The position numbers and the translations under genes are program-made. A stretch of DNA of 45,000 nt from Candidatus Omnitrophota bacterium (lineage in GTDB: Bacteria; Omnitrophota; Omnitrophia; Omnitrophales; Aquincolibacteriaceae). The stretch is taken from assembly GCA_020632475.1 (NCBI GenBank), contig JACKFM010000002.1, forward strand, positions 1 to 45,000. The letters are read 5' to 3'. Shown here piece after piece: positions 1-7,288 of the stretch. Positions within the stretch are counted from its first letter, which is position 1. Every line of letters begins with the position of its first letter. The notes under the pieces are model-generated. The model ran no database searches, was not told where the DNA came from, and saw only the letters and a program-made list of their open reading frames with translations.

Positions 1-27
1 GGCGGGCTTTTAACTTATCGCTCGATA

Positions 28-432
28 CTATTTTTTACTCTTCTTCATTTTCGGTTCAATGCCGAAACGCAGGTCTCCGGCGGCAATGGCCTCGGCCACT
101 TCGCGCGCGCGGGTTTCAAAGTTCTCATCGCGGGCCGGAAGATAAAGCCATTTGCCTAGCACGGGATGCGGGATAAGCCCCGGAAATTCTTTTTGCAAAG
201 CTTCGTGATACATTTTTTCGGTCGGCAGCATGATGCCATCCCAGATATCGAATTTCCAGCTTTTGCCACGGTAGCTTTTTTCGCCCGGATCTTCAACCAG
301 CACCATCACCATACGCCCGCGCAGATAAGCCGAAAGCCCGCCGAACATTCTTTTTTGAAAAAAATCGGGATCGCGATCGAAAGCTTCAAATATCCAGGTG
401 GTGAAAAATTCTTTGGGGGGTTTGCGTTTCAT
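28..432 (-). CDS. TfoX N-terminal-domain-like protein
   Basis: This 134-aa protein resembles the single-domain proteins related to the N-terminal half of TfoX/Sxy. The motif KRMFGGLSAYLRGRMV near residues 27-42 corresponds to the MFGG-containing core strand of that family. The C-terminus is lysine-rich (KMKKSKK). There is no signal peptide or membrane segment, so it is probably cytosolic. TfoX proteins are known as competence regulators, but single-domain homologues outside gammaproteobacteria have no established role, so no function is assigned. The stop codon is followed on the minus strand by a short stretch with 7-bp periodicity reaching the window edge. The next gene on the same strand (mqnD) ends about 90 bp upstream. 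Confidence 0.7.
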   Translation of the reverse strand: MKRKPPKEFFTTWIFEAFDRDPDFFQKRMFGGLSAYLRGRMVMVLVEDPGEKSYRGKSWKFDIWDGIMLPTEKMYHEALQKEFPGLIPHPVLGKWLYLPARDENFETRAREVAEAIAAGDLRFGIEPKMKKSKK

Positions 433-453
433 TATAATTCAGTTACACCCGTT

Positions 454-524
454 GCAGGTTTTAAAGTCTAAAGTCCTCTATTGCACCAAAACGAGGACTT
501 TCGACCTTCTGACTTTCCGACTAT
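454..524. repeat. Degenerate 7-bp tandem repeat array
   Basis: Read on the minus strand from just after the mqnD stop codon, the DNA parses into heptamers such as GAAAGTC, AGAAGGT, CGAAAGT, and later GACTTTA, GACTTTA. A 19-base stretch (CTTTCGACCTTCTGACTTT on the plus strand, about 498-516) recurs exactly in the array at 5.75 kb. It lies between mqnD and the TfoX-like gene and has no coding potential. Confidence 0.6.
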
Positions 525-1403
525 TTAGACGAAGTCGACGTCGACTTTTTTAGGGAGGATACCTTTTTCAAAGCCCTCGGTAAGCAGGCGGCGCAGGCCT
601 TCCTGGCAGCGGGCATCAAAATCAACGGTGTGGTGATTGACATACATGCCGACAAATTGATCATTTAAATCGGCTTTGATGCCCCGCCCGTATTCAATGG
701 CATATTCAAGTGCGGGCTGGCGGTTGGCCAATGCATATTCAATGCTGTCTTTAAAAAGGGCAGCAAAAGAGCGGACGGTTGCATCGCCGAGATCGCGGCG
801 GATCACATCCAGACCTAAGGGAAGCGGCAGTCCGTGACGGTCATACCACCACTGGCCCAAATCCACGACTTTCACGAAACCTTTTTCATTAAAAGTAATC
901 TGCCCTTCATGGATGACAAGACCATAATCGACCTGGCCCTGAGCCACGGCATCAAAGATCTGGTCAAAGGGAATAAAAACGGGTTCAAAGTCAGAAGCGT
1001 AAAGCTGCAGCGCAAGATAGGCGGTGGTCAGTTTGCCGGGGATGCCCACTTTCTTACCTTTTAAACTCTCAGGTTTGAATTCGCCCTGTCTCCCGGTCTG
1101 CCCGTCGCCCTGTTCAGCTTTTGTGACCAGGATCGGACCGTAATTATCGCCCACGCTTGAGCCGGCGCGCATGACCACATATTGGTCGGCCAAATAAGCG
1201 TAAGCATGACAGGATACCGCAGTGACCTCTAATTCGGCATTTTTAAGAGCCCTTTGATTCAGACTCTCGATGTCTTCGATGACATGCTCAACCCTAAAAC
1301 CTCTCATAGGCACTTTTTCTTTGGCCAGGGCATAGAACATAAAGGCATCGTCGGGGTCAGGGCTGTGGCCGACTCGAATGAGTTGTGTCTCTGTGGTAGT
1401 CAT
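525..1403 (-). CDS. mqnD: 1,4-dihydroxy-6-naphthoate synthase (futalosine pathway)
   Basis: This 292-aa protein belongs to the MqnD/MqnA family, which has a periplasmic-binding-protein fold. MqnD acts late in the futalosine route to menaquinone, converting cyclic dehypoxanthinylfutalosine to 1,4-dihydroxy-6-naphthoate. The N-terminal signature GHSPDPDDAFMFYAL (residues 12-26) is typical of MqnD, as are the central GKKVGIPGKLTTAYLAL segment and the later VIHEGQITF stretch. Length matches the family. There is no signal peptide, so despite its fold it is cytosolic. No other menaquinone gene is in the window, so it stands alone. Its start lacks a clear Shine-Dalgarno sequence. MqnA is the main alternative, but the SPDPDD motif favours MqnD. 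Confidence 0.82.
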   Translation of the reverse strand: MTTTETQLIRVGHSPDPDDAFMFYALAKEKVPMRGFRVEHVIEDIESLNQRALKNAELEVTAVSCHAYAYLADQYVVMRAGSSVGDNYGPILVTKAEQGDGQTGRQGEFKPESLKGKKVGIPGKLTTAYLALQLYASDFEPVFIPFDQIFDAVAQGQVDYGLVIHEGQITFNEKGFVKVVDLGQWWYDRHGLPLPLGLDVIRRDLGDATVRSFAALFKDSIEYALANRQPALEYAIEYGRGIKADLNDQFVGMYVNHHTVDFDARCQEGLRRLLTEGFEKGILPKKVDVDFV

Positions 1404-1450
1404 AGGATGGTCATCTTAAGGAAAATCAGGGTAGTGTCAACCTTTTTACC

Positions 1451-1542
1451 GGACGCCGTCCCTTAGGGAGGGGTTAAATCATAGGAAGTTTACCGTTAAC
1501 CCCTTCCCTTACGGGACGCGCCTGGGCCCTGTCAGGGGCCCA
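1451..1542. other. Two adjacent hairpins
   Basis: A long imperfect hairpin pairs about 1451-1477 (GCCGTCCCTTAGGGAGGGGTTAA) with about 1495-1520, which ends in ACGGGACGCG. It is followed at once by a compact GC-rich hairpin at 1524-1542 (GGGCCCT..AGGGGCCC). Neither is followed by a run of T. They sit directly upstream of the promoter of the TIKI-like gene. Function is unknown; the pairing is seen directly. Confidence 0.6.
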
Positions 1543-1543
1543 T

Positions 1544-1572
1544 TTGAACATCCTCTAATGATCAGGTATACT
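1544..1572 (+). promoter_or_regulatory. Sigma-70-type promoter, probably leaderless
   Basis: TTGAAC (1544-1549) and TATACT (1567-1572) are separated by 17 bp. The -10 box ends only 7 bases before the ATG at 1580, so transcription would start at or next to the start codon. There is no Shine-Dalgarno sequence in the gap, consistent with a leaderless mRNA. Confidence 0.55.
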
Positions 1573-1579
1573 TGCTTTC

Positions 1580-3646
1580 ATGAAGTATAAATTACTGATT
1601 CTTTATATCATCACTACGCTCATTTTCTGCTTTCCGGTCGCTCCGGCCTCGGCAGAGCCGGGTTCGGAAACCGTTTCGGTGGCTAATCTCGCCATTCCTG
1701 AAACTCTCGGAAAGGTCAATGAGCGTTTTCACGGCACCAGCGACCGCTGGATTATCAATATCCAGGATGTCCACGCTCACTTTACGGCCCAGGAAAATAT
1801 CGGGGCAATCATTGAGCATTTACAGAACACATACGGTATTGATACGGTCGCTTTTGAAGGCGGTTGGGAAAACACCTCTTATCAGGAGACTCGCTCACTT
1901 CCCACTTCCCGCGAAAAACACATGCTGACCCGGGCCCTTCTTGAAGAAGAAATTATTACCGGTCCGGCCCACGCCGCAATTTTTGCATCCAGGCCGGTTC
2001 ACCTGATCGGAATTGAAAACCCGGAACTCTATCTAAAAAACCGTGATGCCTATTTGGAGTACTTTGCCTCTAAAGATAAAATCAATGCGCAGATTAAAGA
2101 AGCCGACCGGGATATGCGTAATCAAAAAGCAACCGGATATAACAGTGATTTACGCCGTTTTGATTCGGCGCTTGAAGAATTCCGCCTGAATTCAGCCATT
2201 GATGAGTTTGTCCCCCAGGCCGCACGGACCGCCCGGGAGAAAGGGGTCAATCTTTCGGATCTTAAACAGGTTCAAATTTTTATCGACGCTCACGCCATTG
2301 AAAAAATTCTCAACAAAGACAAGCTGGCGGCCGAAGCCGCACGGCTGATGCAGACAAAACGCCAAAGCCATCTCAGTTTCGAAGAACTGCTCAGGCACGG
2401 TAAATTCACCGCCGAACAACTGCAATATGCGCCCGAAACAAAACACTACCTTGAACTCATTCAACTGCAGGATCAGCTTTCTCACGAGGATTTTTTTGAG
2501 CAGATCGAAACCATGATTCAAAGGGTCAAGGCATCACTTTTTATCAGCGATGCCGAAAAAGCCCTGGATGAACGCTCCGAACGTTATCGGCTGGCCAAAA
2601 AAATCATAACCTTCAAGGCCACGCCTGCGGATATCAAAACTTTTGAGGATTCGCGCAGCGCGGTTGAATCCGAAATGGAAGAAATGGGTTTGGCCCAGAG
2701 CCTGGCCCTTGGCATAAAATTCTATGGATTTGCCAAAGACAGAGACCAGATTTTCTTCGATAAAATTAATTCCGATCAAATGCTGACCGGAAAGAATATT
2801 GCCATTGTCACCGGAGGATTTCACACCGACGGACTAAGTCAGAAGCTCAAAAAAGCAGGCATCTCTTATATGGTCATCACGCCTTCTTTGGGTAAAGGCT
2901 CACCCGATGAGGATCTCTACCTGAAACGTCTTTCTGAAACCGTTACGGCAGACCGCCAGACTCTTTCGGCTCTGCAAAACCGCATCAGTGATGCTCAGGA
3001 TCATGCCATTGCCGGGGCCATTAACGCCCTCATACACGGTGATGTTCGTGATTTGCGTGAAGCCGTTCAGAGAATTACCACGCTTTATGAAGCAAAAGTC
3101 AATACCAGCAGCGGAAAATCTTTTCTGGATATTCCGGCCGAAGAACAAAAGGCCGCCGTCCAGGCAGCCTGGGACAAACTCACGCAGGACCAAACGCCCA
3201 TGACCCTGGGAGTGCTGGCCACTTCGCTTGCCGAAATTCTTAAAAACTCAAAAGAGGCCAAAATTCTAATCGACAGAATTCTGGCCAATCCGGCCCGTAC
3301 GGTTGTTGTAGGTTACGATAGTTTTCTGGATATCCCTGACGTTATTTCCGACCGTGTCTCCAGCCGTAATCTGCATCTAAGCCAGGGCACCGATTGGCAG
3401 CGCGCCCTTCGTGATCAGCGCCCGCTGCGCGATGCCTTAAGCAAAAGGACCCTGGCCATCATTGATAATGAGTTTCAAAACGACCAGACACTCATTTTGC
3501 ACGTGTCGGCTGTTTCACTGCTTCTTTATCCGGTTTTAATCGAACAGGGCTGGCAATACTCCTTAGATGACCCCCAAACCCAATCTCTCATTGAAGGCTA
3601 TCTGCACGAAATCATTACCCAGCAGGATATCCAGCTTTCAGCATAA
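1580..3646 (+). CDS. Secreted TIKI/ChaN-like superfamily protein, large
   Basis: This 688-aa protein starts with a Sec signal peptide (hydrophobic to residue 20, cleavage likely after the ASA at 23-25). The first half carries motifs like those of the TIKI/TraB/ChaN-like fold: QDVHAHFTAQENIG near residue 62, then a strand with VAFEGGWEN near 92, and later VTGGFHTDGLSQ near 415. Those families include proteases and haem-binding proteins. The His/Glu motifs could form a metal site. The rest, about 250 residues, is helical with no recognised domain. I associate similar large proteins with Omnitrophota. Expression appears to come from a promoter abutting the ATG. The biochemical role is unknown; the superfamily call is moderate. 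Confidence 0.6.
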   Translation: MKYKLLILYIITTLIFCFPVAPASAEPGSETVSVANLAIPETLGKVNERFHGTSDRWIINIQDVHAHFTAQENIGAIIEHLQNTYGIDTVAFEGGWENTSYQETRSLPTSREKHMLTRALLEEEIITGPAHAAIFASRPVHLIGIENPELYLKNRDAYLEYFASKDKINAQIKEADRDMRNQKATGYNSDLRRFDSALEEFRLNSAIDEFVPQAARTAREKGVNLSDLKQVQIFIDAHAIEKILNKDKLAAEAARLMQTKRQSHLSFEELLRHGKFTAEQLQYAPETKHYLELIQLQDQLSHEDFFEQIETMIQRVKASLFISDAEKALDERSERYRLAKKIITFKATPADIKTFEDSRSAVESEMEEMGLAQSLALGIKFYGFAKDRDQIFFDKINSDQMLTGKNIAIVTGGFHTDGLSQKLKKAGISYMVITPSLGKGSPDEDLYLKRLSETVTADRQTLSALQNRISDAQDHAIAGAINALIHGDVRDLREAVQRITTLYEAKVNTSSGKSFLDIPAEEQKAAVQAAWDKLTQDQTPMTLGVLATSLAEILKNSKEAKILIDRILANPARTVVVGYDSFLDIPDVISDRVSSRNLHLSQGTDWQRALRDQRPLRDALSKRTLAIIDNEFQNDQTLILHVSAVSLLLYPVLIEQGWQYSLDDPQTQSLIEGYLHEIITQQDIQLSA

Positions 3647-3675
3647 AGTTACAGGCCCTCATTTGATACCTTTGA

Positions 3676-3725
3676 GGACATTCGACTTTTTGACCTTAAA
3701 ACTTTTAACTCGCACCTGACGCTAA
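3676..3725. repeat. Degenerate 7-bp tandem repeat array
   Basis: About 30 bp after the TIKI-like stop codon the plus strand parses as TTCGACT, TTTTGAC, CTTAAAA, CTTTTAA, CTCGCAC, CTGACGC. The period is 7 and it leads directly into the palindromic element that follows. Confidence 0.45.
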
Positions 3726-3727
3726 CA

Positions 3728-3983
3728 ATTAGCGTGGTTGTTGAAATCCTTAATGTGATTAGAAAAAAGATAAAATATTGTTAAAGAAACAATCAGCGCC
3801 TTTTGTCGAGACGAGGAGATCCTTTCGCCTACGGCGAAATAGCTCCGGCCTTTCAGACATAAGAGACTGTAATAATTTGAAATGAATTTCAAACCAAACA
3901 GTCTCTAAAGCGAGACGGCGCGTTTCGTAACAATATTTTTATCTTTCAGCATTAAAGACAAGGATTTCAACAGAACCACAATT
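3728..3983. other. Long structured palindromic element, copy 1
   Basis: This fills most of the 422-bp gap between the TIKI-like and SplB-like genes. Outer arms of roughly 75-80 bp pair imperfectly: GGTTGTTGAAATCCTT (3736-3751) faces AAGGATTTCAACAGAACC (3960-3977), and GATAAAATATTGTT faces AACAATATTTTTATC. Inside, GAAAC-AATCA-GCGCC (3786-3800) pairs with GGCGC-GTTTC, leaving AATCA as a one-sided bulge. Two inner hairpins follow: TTTCGCC/GGCGAAA, and AGAGACTG/CAGTCTCT around an AT-rich loop. The core aligns with a second copy at 24.64 kb, sharing the motifs ATCAGCG, AGGAGATC, AGCTC and AAGCGA. No ORF fits. A structured RNA or a mobile palindromic DNA element are both possible. Confidence 0.65.
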
Positions 3984-4068
3984 AGGGGGTTATGTGCTAT
4001 GATACTCATCTCCGGACCCAACAAAGCCCGATTTTCAGACCTAACGAAATACACACTCAGCAAATTTT

Positions 4069-5370
4069 ATGAAAGAAATGAAAACAACACCGGGCCAGAC
4101 CCGGCAAAGAACACTTGATAAGGTTAAAAACGAAACGCTCTTTTCTCTTTTAGGCGGAGAAGAAAAGTCTTTCATTGAGGCCCTTTCTGCGCGTTACTCT
4201 TTCACTTTTCAGCAGCTGCGCCAGCTTACGGAATGGACACGTGATCTGAGCATGTGGAATGAAACCCCTCTGAGCCGTCGTTGGGAGGATTGTGAAAAGT
4301 CCGCCGAAGACACGCCGGCAGGACCTGGCCTCAAAGATAAAATTTTCTCGGATTTATCCCGGCAAATCAAAAACCTCAAGGCCGAACCGAAATCCTATCC
4401 GCAAAACCGCTCCGAGCCGCTTAAAAGAACCCAGCCTTTAAAATTAAGCGTTAAGGACTCGGACAAAAATATCGCGGGCGACTGTCCGGTGGCCTCGCCT
4501 AAAACGGTCTGCTGCAATTTAAAAACCATTGATTCGGTTGAAAACTGTGCGTTTGGCTGCAGCTACTGTACGATTCAGACTTTTTATGATCAGGAGGTGG
4601 TTTTTGACAGCGGCCTGAAAGAAAAGCTCAAACAAATACCGATTGACCCGTCACGGTTCTATCATTACGGCACAGGCCAATCTTCCGACTCGCTGGTCTG
4701 GGGCAATAAAAATAATGTCCTGGAAGATCTGTGTGCCTTTGCCGCCGATCATCCCAACATTCTTTTGGAATTCAAAACCAAATCAAATAATGTCCGGTAT
4801 TTTCTGGAAAATAACATTCCTGCCAATGTCGTCTGCAGCTGGAGTTTAAATACCGAAACCATGATCAACAACGAAGAACACTTTACGGCCGGTCTCCAGG
4901 AACGCCTGCGCAGCGCACGCGCGGTCGCCGACCGGGGTATCGGCGTGGCTTTTCATTTTCATCCCATTGTCTTATATGATCAATGGCAAAAAGACTATGT
5001 CGAACTGGCTCAAAAAGTACAAACTCTTTTCAAACCCGAAGAGGTGCTTTTTATTTCATTCGGGACAGTGACTTTTATCAAACCGGTTTTGCGCGAAATA
5101 CGTAAGAACGGTCAAAAAACAAAAATCCATCAAATGCTGCTGGCCAAAGACCCGCACGGCAAGTGGACTTATGAAGACCCGATCAAGGTCGATCTTTTTC
5201 GCACCCTGCATGAGGCTTTCACCGGCTGGCAAAAATCGGTTTATATGTATTTATGCATGGAAAGAGCCGACATCTGGGATCAAACCTTCGGGTGGCATTA
5301 TCCCGCCAACGATGAGTTTGAATCCGATTTCGGCCGCCAGGTGATGTCCAAGGTCAAAAAAACGTTATAA
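4069..5370 (+). CDS. Radical SAM protein, spore photoproduct lyase (SplB)-like
   Basis: This 433-aa protein has a radical SAM cluster CAFGCSYC (C160, C164, C167; CX3CX2C). Downstream are motifs typical of the SplB family: CSWSLNTETM near 265, GIGVAFHFHPIVLYDQW near 300, and a final segment with YMYLCMERADIWD. SplB repairs the spore photoproduct thymine lesion in Bacillus. This protein has about 100 extra N-terminal residues compared with SplB and nothing else here suggests sporulation. It could repair a similar DNA photoproduct or act on another substrate. A YecH-family gene follows 16 bp downstream, suggesting co-transcription. The ATG at 4069 has no strong Shine-Dalgarno; a second ATG lies three codons in. 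Confidence 0.75.
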   Translation: MKEMKTTPGQTRQRTLDKVKNETLFSLLGGEEKSFIEALSARYSFTFQQLRQLTEWTRDLSMWNETPLSRRWEDCEKSAEDTPAGPGLKDKIFSDLSRQIKNLKAEPKSYPQNRSEPLKRTQPLKLSVKDSDKNIAGDCPVASPKTVCCNLKTIDSVENCAFGCSYCTIQTFYDQEVVFDSGLKEKLKQIPIDPSRFYHYGTGQSSDSLVWGNKNNVLEDLCAFAADHPNILLEFKTKSNNVRYFLENNIPANVVCSWSLNTETMINNEEHFTAGLQERLRSARAVADRGIGVAFHFHPIVLYDQWQKDYVELAQKVQTLFKPEEVLFISFGTVTFIKPVLREIRKNGQKTKIHQMLLAKDPHGKWTYEDPIKVDLFRTLHEAFTGWQKSVYMYLCMERADIWDQTFGWHYPANDEFESDFGRQVMSKVKKTL

Positions 5371-5386
5371 AAAAAGGAACCCCGCT

Positions 5387-5638
5387 ATGTCCGAATCCAT
5401 CCATGGTCACGAAGTCATTGAAATGATGATGCAGGCAGAAAAACCTTATACCAAACAATCTTTAGAGGCCGCCCTGATTGAGAAATACGGCAGCCGGGCG
5501 CGCTTTCACACCTGCTCTGCATCCAATCTGAGCGCTGCGGATTTGATTGAGTTTTTGGCTGCGCGGGGAAAATTTATGGCCGCTTCCGACCAAAGTTTCA
5601 ACATTAATCCCGATCGGGTCTGCCGCGATCATCATTGA
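5387..5638 (+). CDS. yecH: YecH-family small protein (DUF2492)
   Basis: This 83-aa protein matches the YecH family closely: SIHGHEVIEMM at residues 4-14, YTKQSLEAAL near 21, RFHTCSASNLSAADLIEFL at 39-57 and GKFM near 61. The conserved His, Cys and C-terminal Cys/His residues suggest metal binding, but the function of YecH is not established. An AAGGAA Shine-Dalgarno sits about 8 bases before the ATG. It lies 16 bp behind the SplB-like gene and is probably in one operon with it. Confidence 0.85.
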   Translation: MSESIHGHEVIEMMMQAEKPYTKQSLEAALIEKYGSRARFHTCSASNLSAADLIEFLAARGKFMAASDQSFNINPDRVCRDHH

Positions 5639-5646
5639 TAAGCCTG

Positions 5647-5672
5647 GATGCCGGATCAGGTTCGGCATGACA
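5647..5672. repeat. Short intergenic palindromic repeat
   Basis: ATGCCG and CGGCAT (5648-5653, 5663-5668) form a hairpin around GATCAGGTT, immediately after yecH. The reverse-strand translation gives VMPNLIRHPG, a peptide that recurs in many unrelated bacterial genomes because this intergenic repeat is widespread. Confidence 0.5.
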
Positions 5673-5730
5673 GTGCTCAATAACCAAATACCCCTTTGGG
5701 ACAAGCATAACGAAGAGCTTTTTGACACAA

Positions 5731-5826
5731 TTGAGAACTTTTGGCTTTCGACCTTCTGACTTTCAGTCCTCGAACCTCAGTCCTTAGTCCTTCATTTATC
5801 GTTTAACGCTTATGACTTATCGCTGT
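5731..5826. repeat. Degenerate 7-bp tandem repeat array (clearest example)
   Basis: On the minus strand about 13 consecutive heptamers run from inside the end of the DUF423 gene outward: GCGATAA, GTCATAA, GCGTTAA, ACGATAA, ATGAAGG, ACTAAGG, ACTGAGG, TTCGAGG, ACTGAAA, GTCAGAA, GGTCGAA, AGCCAAA. The last three positions of each unit are almost always purines. The array supplies the last codons and stop codon of the DUF423 gene. Confidence 0.75.
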
Positions 5827-6189
5827 CAGCAGTAGGCACACCCACCCGGCCAAAAGAAGCAGTCCGCCGATAGGCGTCACAGCTCCCCATTTTTTAACCG
5901 AGGTCAGCACCAGAATATAGAGGCTGCCGGAAAAGATAATTGTGCCGAGGACAAAGAAATTGGCCGAGAGTTTCAGGGTTGAAGAGGACGGCATCTGGGT
6001 AAAGAGCCAGGCCACGGCCAAAAGGGCCAGGGCATGATACATCTGGTAACGCACGCCGGTTTCAAAAACACTGAGGTATTCGGGGGTAATGTGTTTTTTG
6101 AGTCCGTGTGCTCCAAAAGCACCGGCCGCGACAGCCAAAAATCCGAATGCGCTTGCCCACAAAAGATAAGTCCGCGTTGCTTCGTTCAT
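5803..6189 (-). CDS. DUF423 family small membrane protein
   Basis: This 128-aa protein has four predicted membrane helices (about 8-27, 48-66, 73-94, 103-124). It also has the conserved DUF423 motif AVAAGAFGAHGLK at residues 20-32, followed by FETGVRYQMYHALALL. E. coli YgdD is a relative; the function of the family is not known. The start codon overlaps the end of the MORN-variant gene by 4 bp (ATGA), so the two are translationally coupled. The last six or seven codons and the stop lie within a 7-bp tandem repeat array, so the C-terminus has probably been shaped by the repeat. Confidence 0.85.
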   Translation of the reverse strand: MNEATRTYLLWASAFGFLAVAAGAFGAHGLKKHITPEYLSVFETGVRYQMYHALALLAVAWLFTQMPSSSTLKLSANFFVLGTIIFSGSLYILVLTSVKKWGAVTPIGGLLLLAGWVCLLLTAISHKR

Positions 6190-7220
6190 AATAAATTCAC
6201 CTCTTTCCGGTTTTCCGGCATTTCCTGCCAGTAGGTTGTAAGTTTAAATTGAATCGCTTGAGATTTTGCATCCGGCTTTTCATCGAGGACAAACCAAAGC
6301 AGGCCTCCCGGATAATAAACCTCCATCATACGGCTCTTTTTTTCAGAATCATGTTCTGTACGAATCCATGTCTGCCCGTCGTTGTAATAGGTCCGCCAAA
6401 GACCCGCGGGAAGGCCCTGCTGGTAGTGTCTTTCTTCATACAGCCCCTGTTCAGGGTCATAGATTTTTACGGTACCCTGAATTCGATTGTTCTTAATTGT
6501 CCATTCGGAGCTGGGCATGCCGGTTTCAAAAAAAGTTTTGAGTTCGGCCACTTGTTCGCTGCCGGCCTGCTGCCAGTTCATGACGATTTCACCGTTTTCA
6601 TCATAAACTTTAAAGTAGCTGTTCTGATCTTCTGTTTTAAGCTGGGGCGGACTGGCGCGGGTGCCGTTTTCAGAATAGAGTTCAGGGATATTCTGCAAGA
6701 TCCCCTGTTCATAAAGGGCCTTGATCCAAATCTTACCGTTTTCATAATAGGTGATGCTCATCCCCTGTTTCAAACCGTGACTATAAATCTCTTCTCTGAA
6801 GATCGCACCCGAACGGTAAAAAGTTTTGACCGTTCCTTCAATGCGTTTATGGATAAAATGCATTTCCATCCAGACTCCGCCTTCGGGATAAAACGTCAAG
6901 AAATCGGCAACAGCCGTTTCATCATGGACCAGCCACTGTGAACTGAGAGTTCCGGTTTTATAAAAGGTTTCGATCGCACCGGTACCGTCCTCTTTTTCCA
7001 TTTTTTGAAACGAGCCCGGTTTATCGGCTTTGACTTTGCCGTCTTTGCTGCCGGCAATGCCGCCCGGAACTCCTTCTTGAGTCATTTGTGCGGTTTGTGA
7101 GGAGGAGGCGTTTTGCTCTTTGGAACCGCTTTTGCGCAGACTCATAATCTTGGGCAGACCAAAGAAAAGAAACATGATCAGCAGATATCCGATGGCAATG
7201 GTAATAATGAATTTTTTCAT
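6186..7220 (-). CDS. Membrane-anchored MORN-variant repeat protein
   Basis: This 344-aa protein has an N-terminal membrane anchor (residues 4-25), then a Ser/Gln/Lys-rich linker to about residue 75. After that come many copies of the MORN-variant repeat (YwqK-like antitoxin-module type), with elements such as FYKTGTLSSQW, TFYPEGGVWMEMHF, TYYENGKIWIKALYEQG and TYYNDGQTWI. Each repeat is a beta hairpin of about 22 residues. Such proteins are often periplasmic or surface-exposed, but the repeat is too general to give a function. The gene is translationally coupled to DUF423 downstream. Upstream, a REPIN-like element separates it from the FecR gene by 147 bp. Confidence 0.7.
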   Translation of the reverse strand: MKKFIITIAIGYLLIMFLFFGLPKIMSLRKSGSKEQNASSSQTAQMTQEGVPGGIAGSKDGKVKADKPGSFQKMEKEDGTGAIETFYKTGTLSSQWLVHDETAVADFLTFYPEGGVWMEMHFIHKRIEGTVKTFYRSGAIFREEIYSHGLKQGMSITYYENGKIWIKALYEQGILQNIPELYSENGTRASPPQLKTEDQNSYFKVYDENGEIVMNWQQAGSEQVAELKTFFETGMPSSEWTIKNNRIQGTVKIYDPEQGLYEERHYQQGLPAGLWRTYYNDGQTWIRTEHDSEKKSRMMEVYYPGGLLWFVLDEKPDAKSQAIQFKLTTYWQEMPENRKEVNLL

Positions 7221-7288
7221 AATTAATGAAGAAAATAACCGACAAATGGATTATCGGACAAAAGTGGGGAAAATTAAAATCGCCGGGG

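Noticed and set aside
3715..3995. Integron attC site
   Set aside because: CTAAC and GTTA words occur near the ends, but the R and L core boxes do not match and there is no cassette or integrase. Copy 2 lacks these words.
6249..6941. 230-aa plus-strand ORF
   Set aside because: It is the reverse strand of the MORN-variant repeat gene; repeat periodicity explains its openness.
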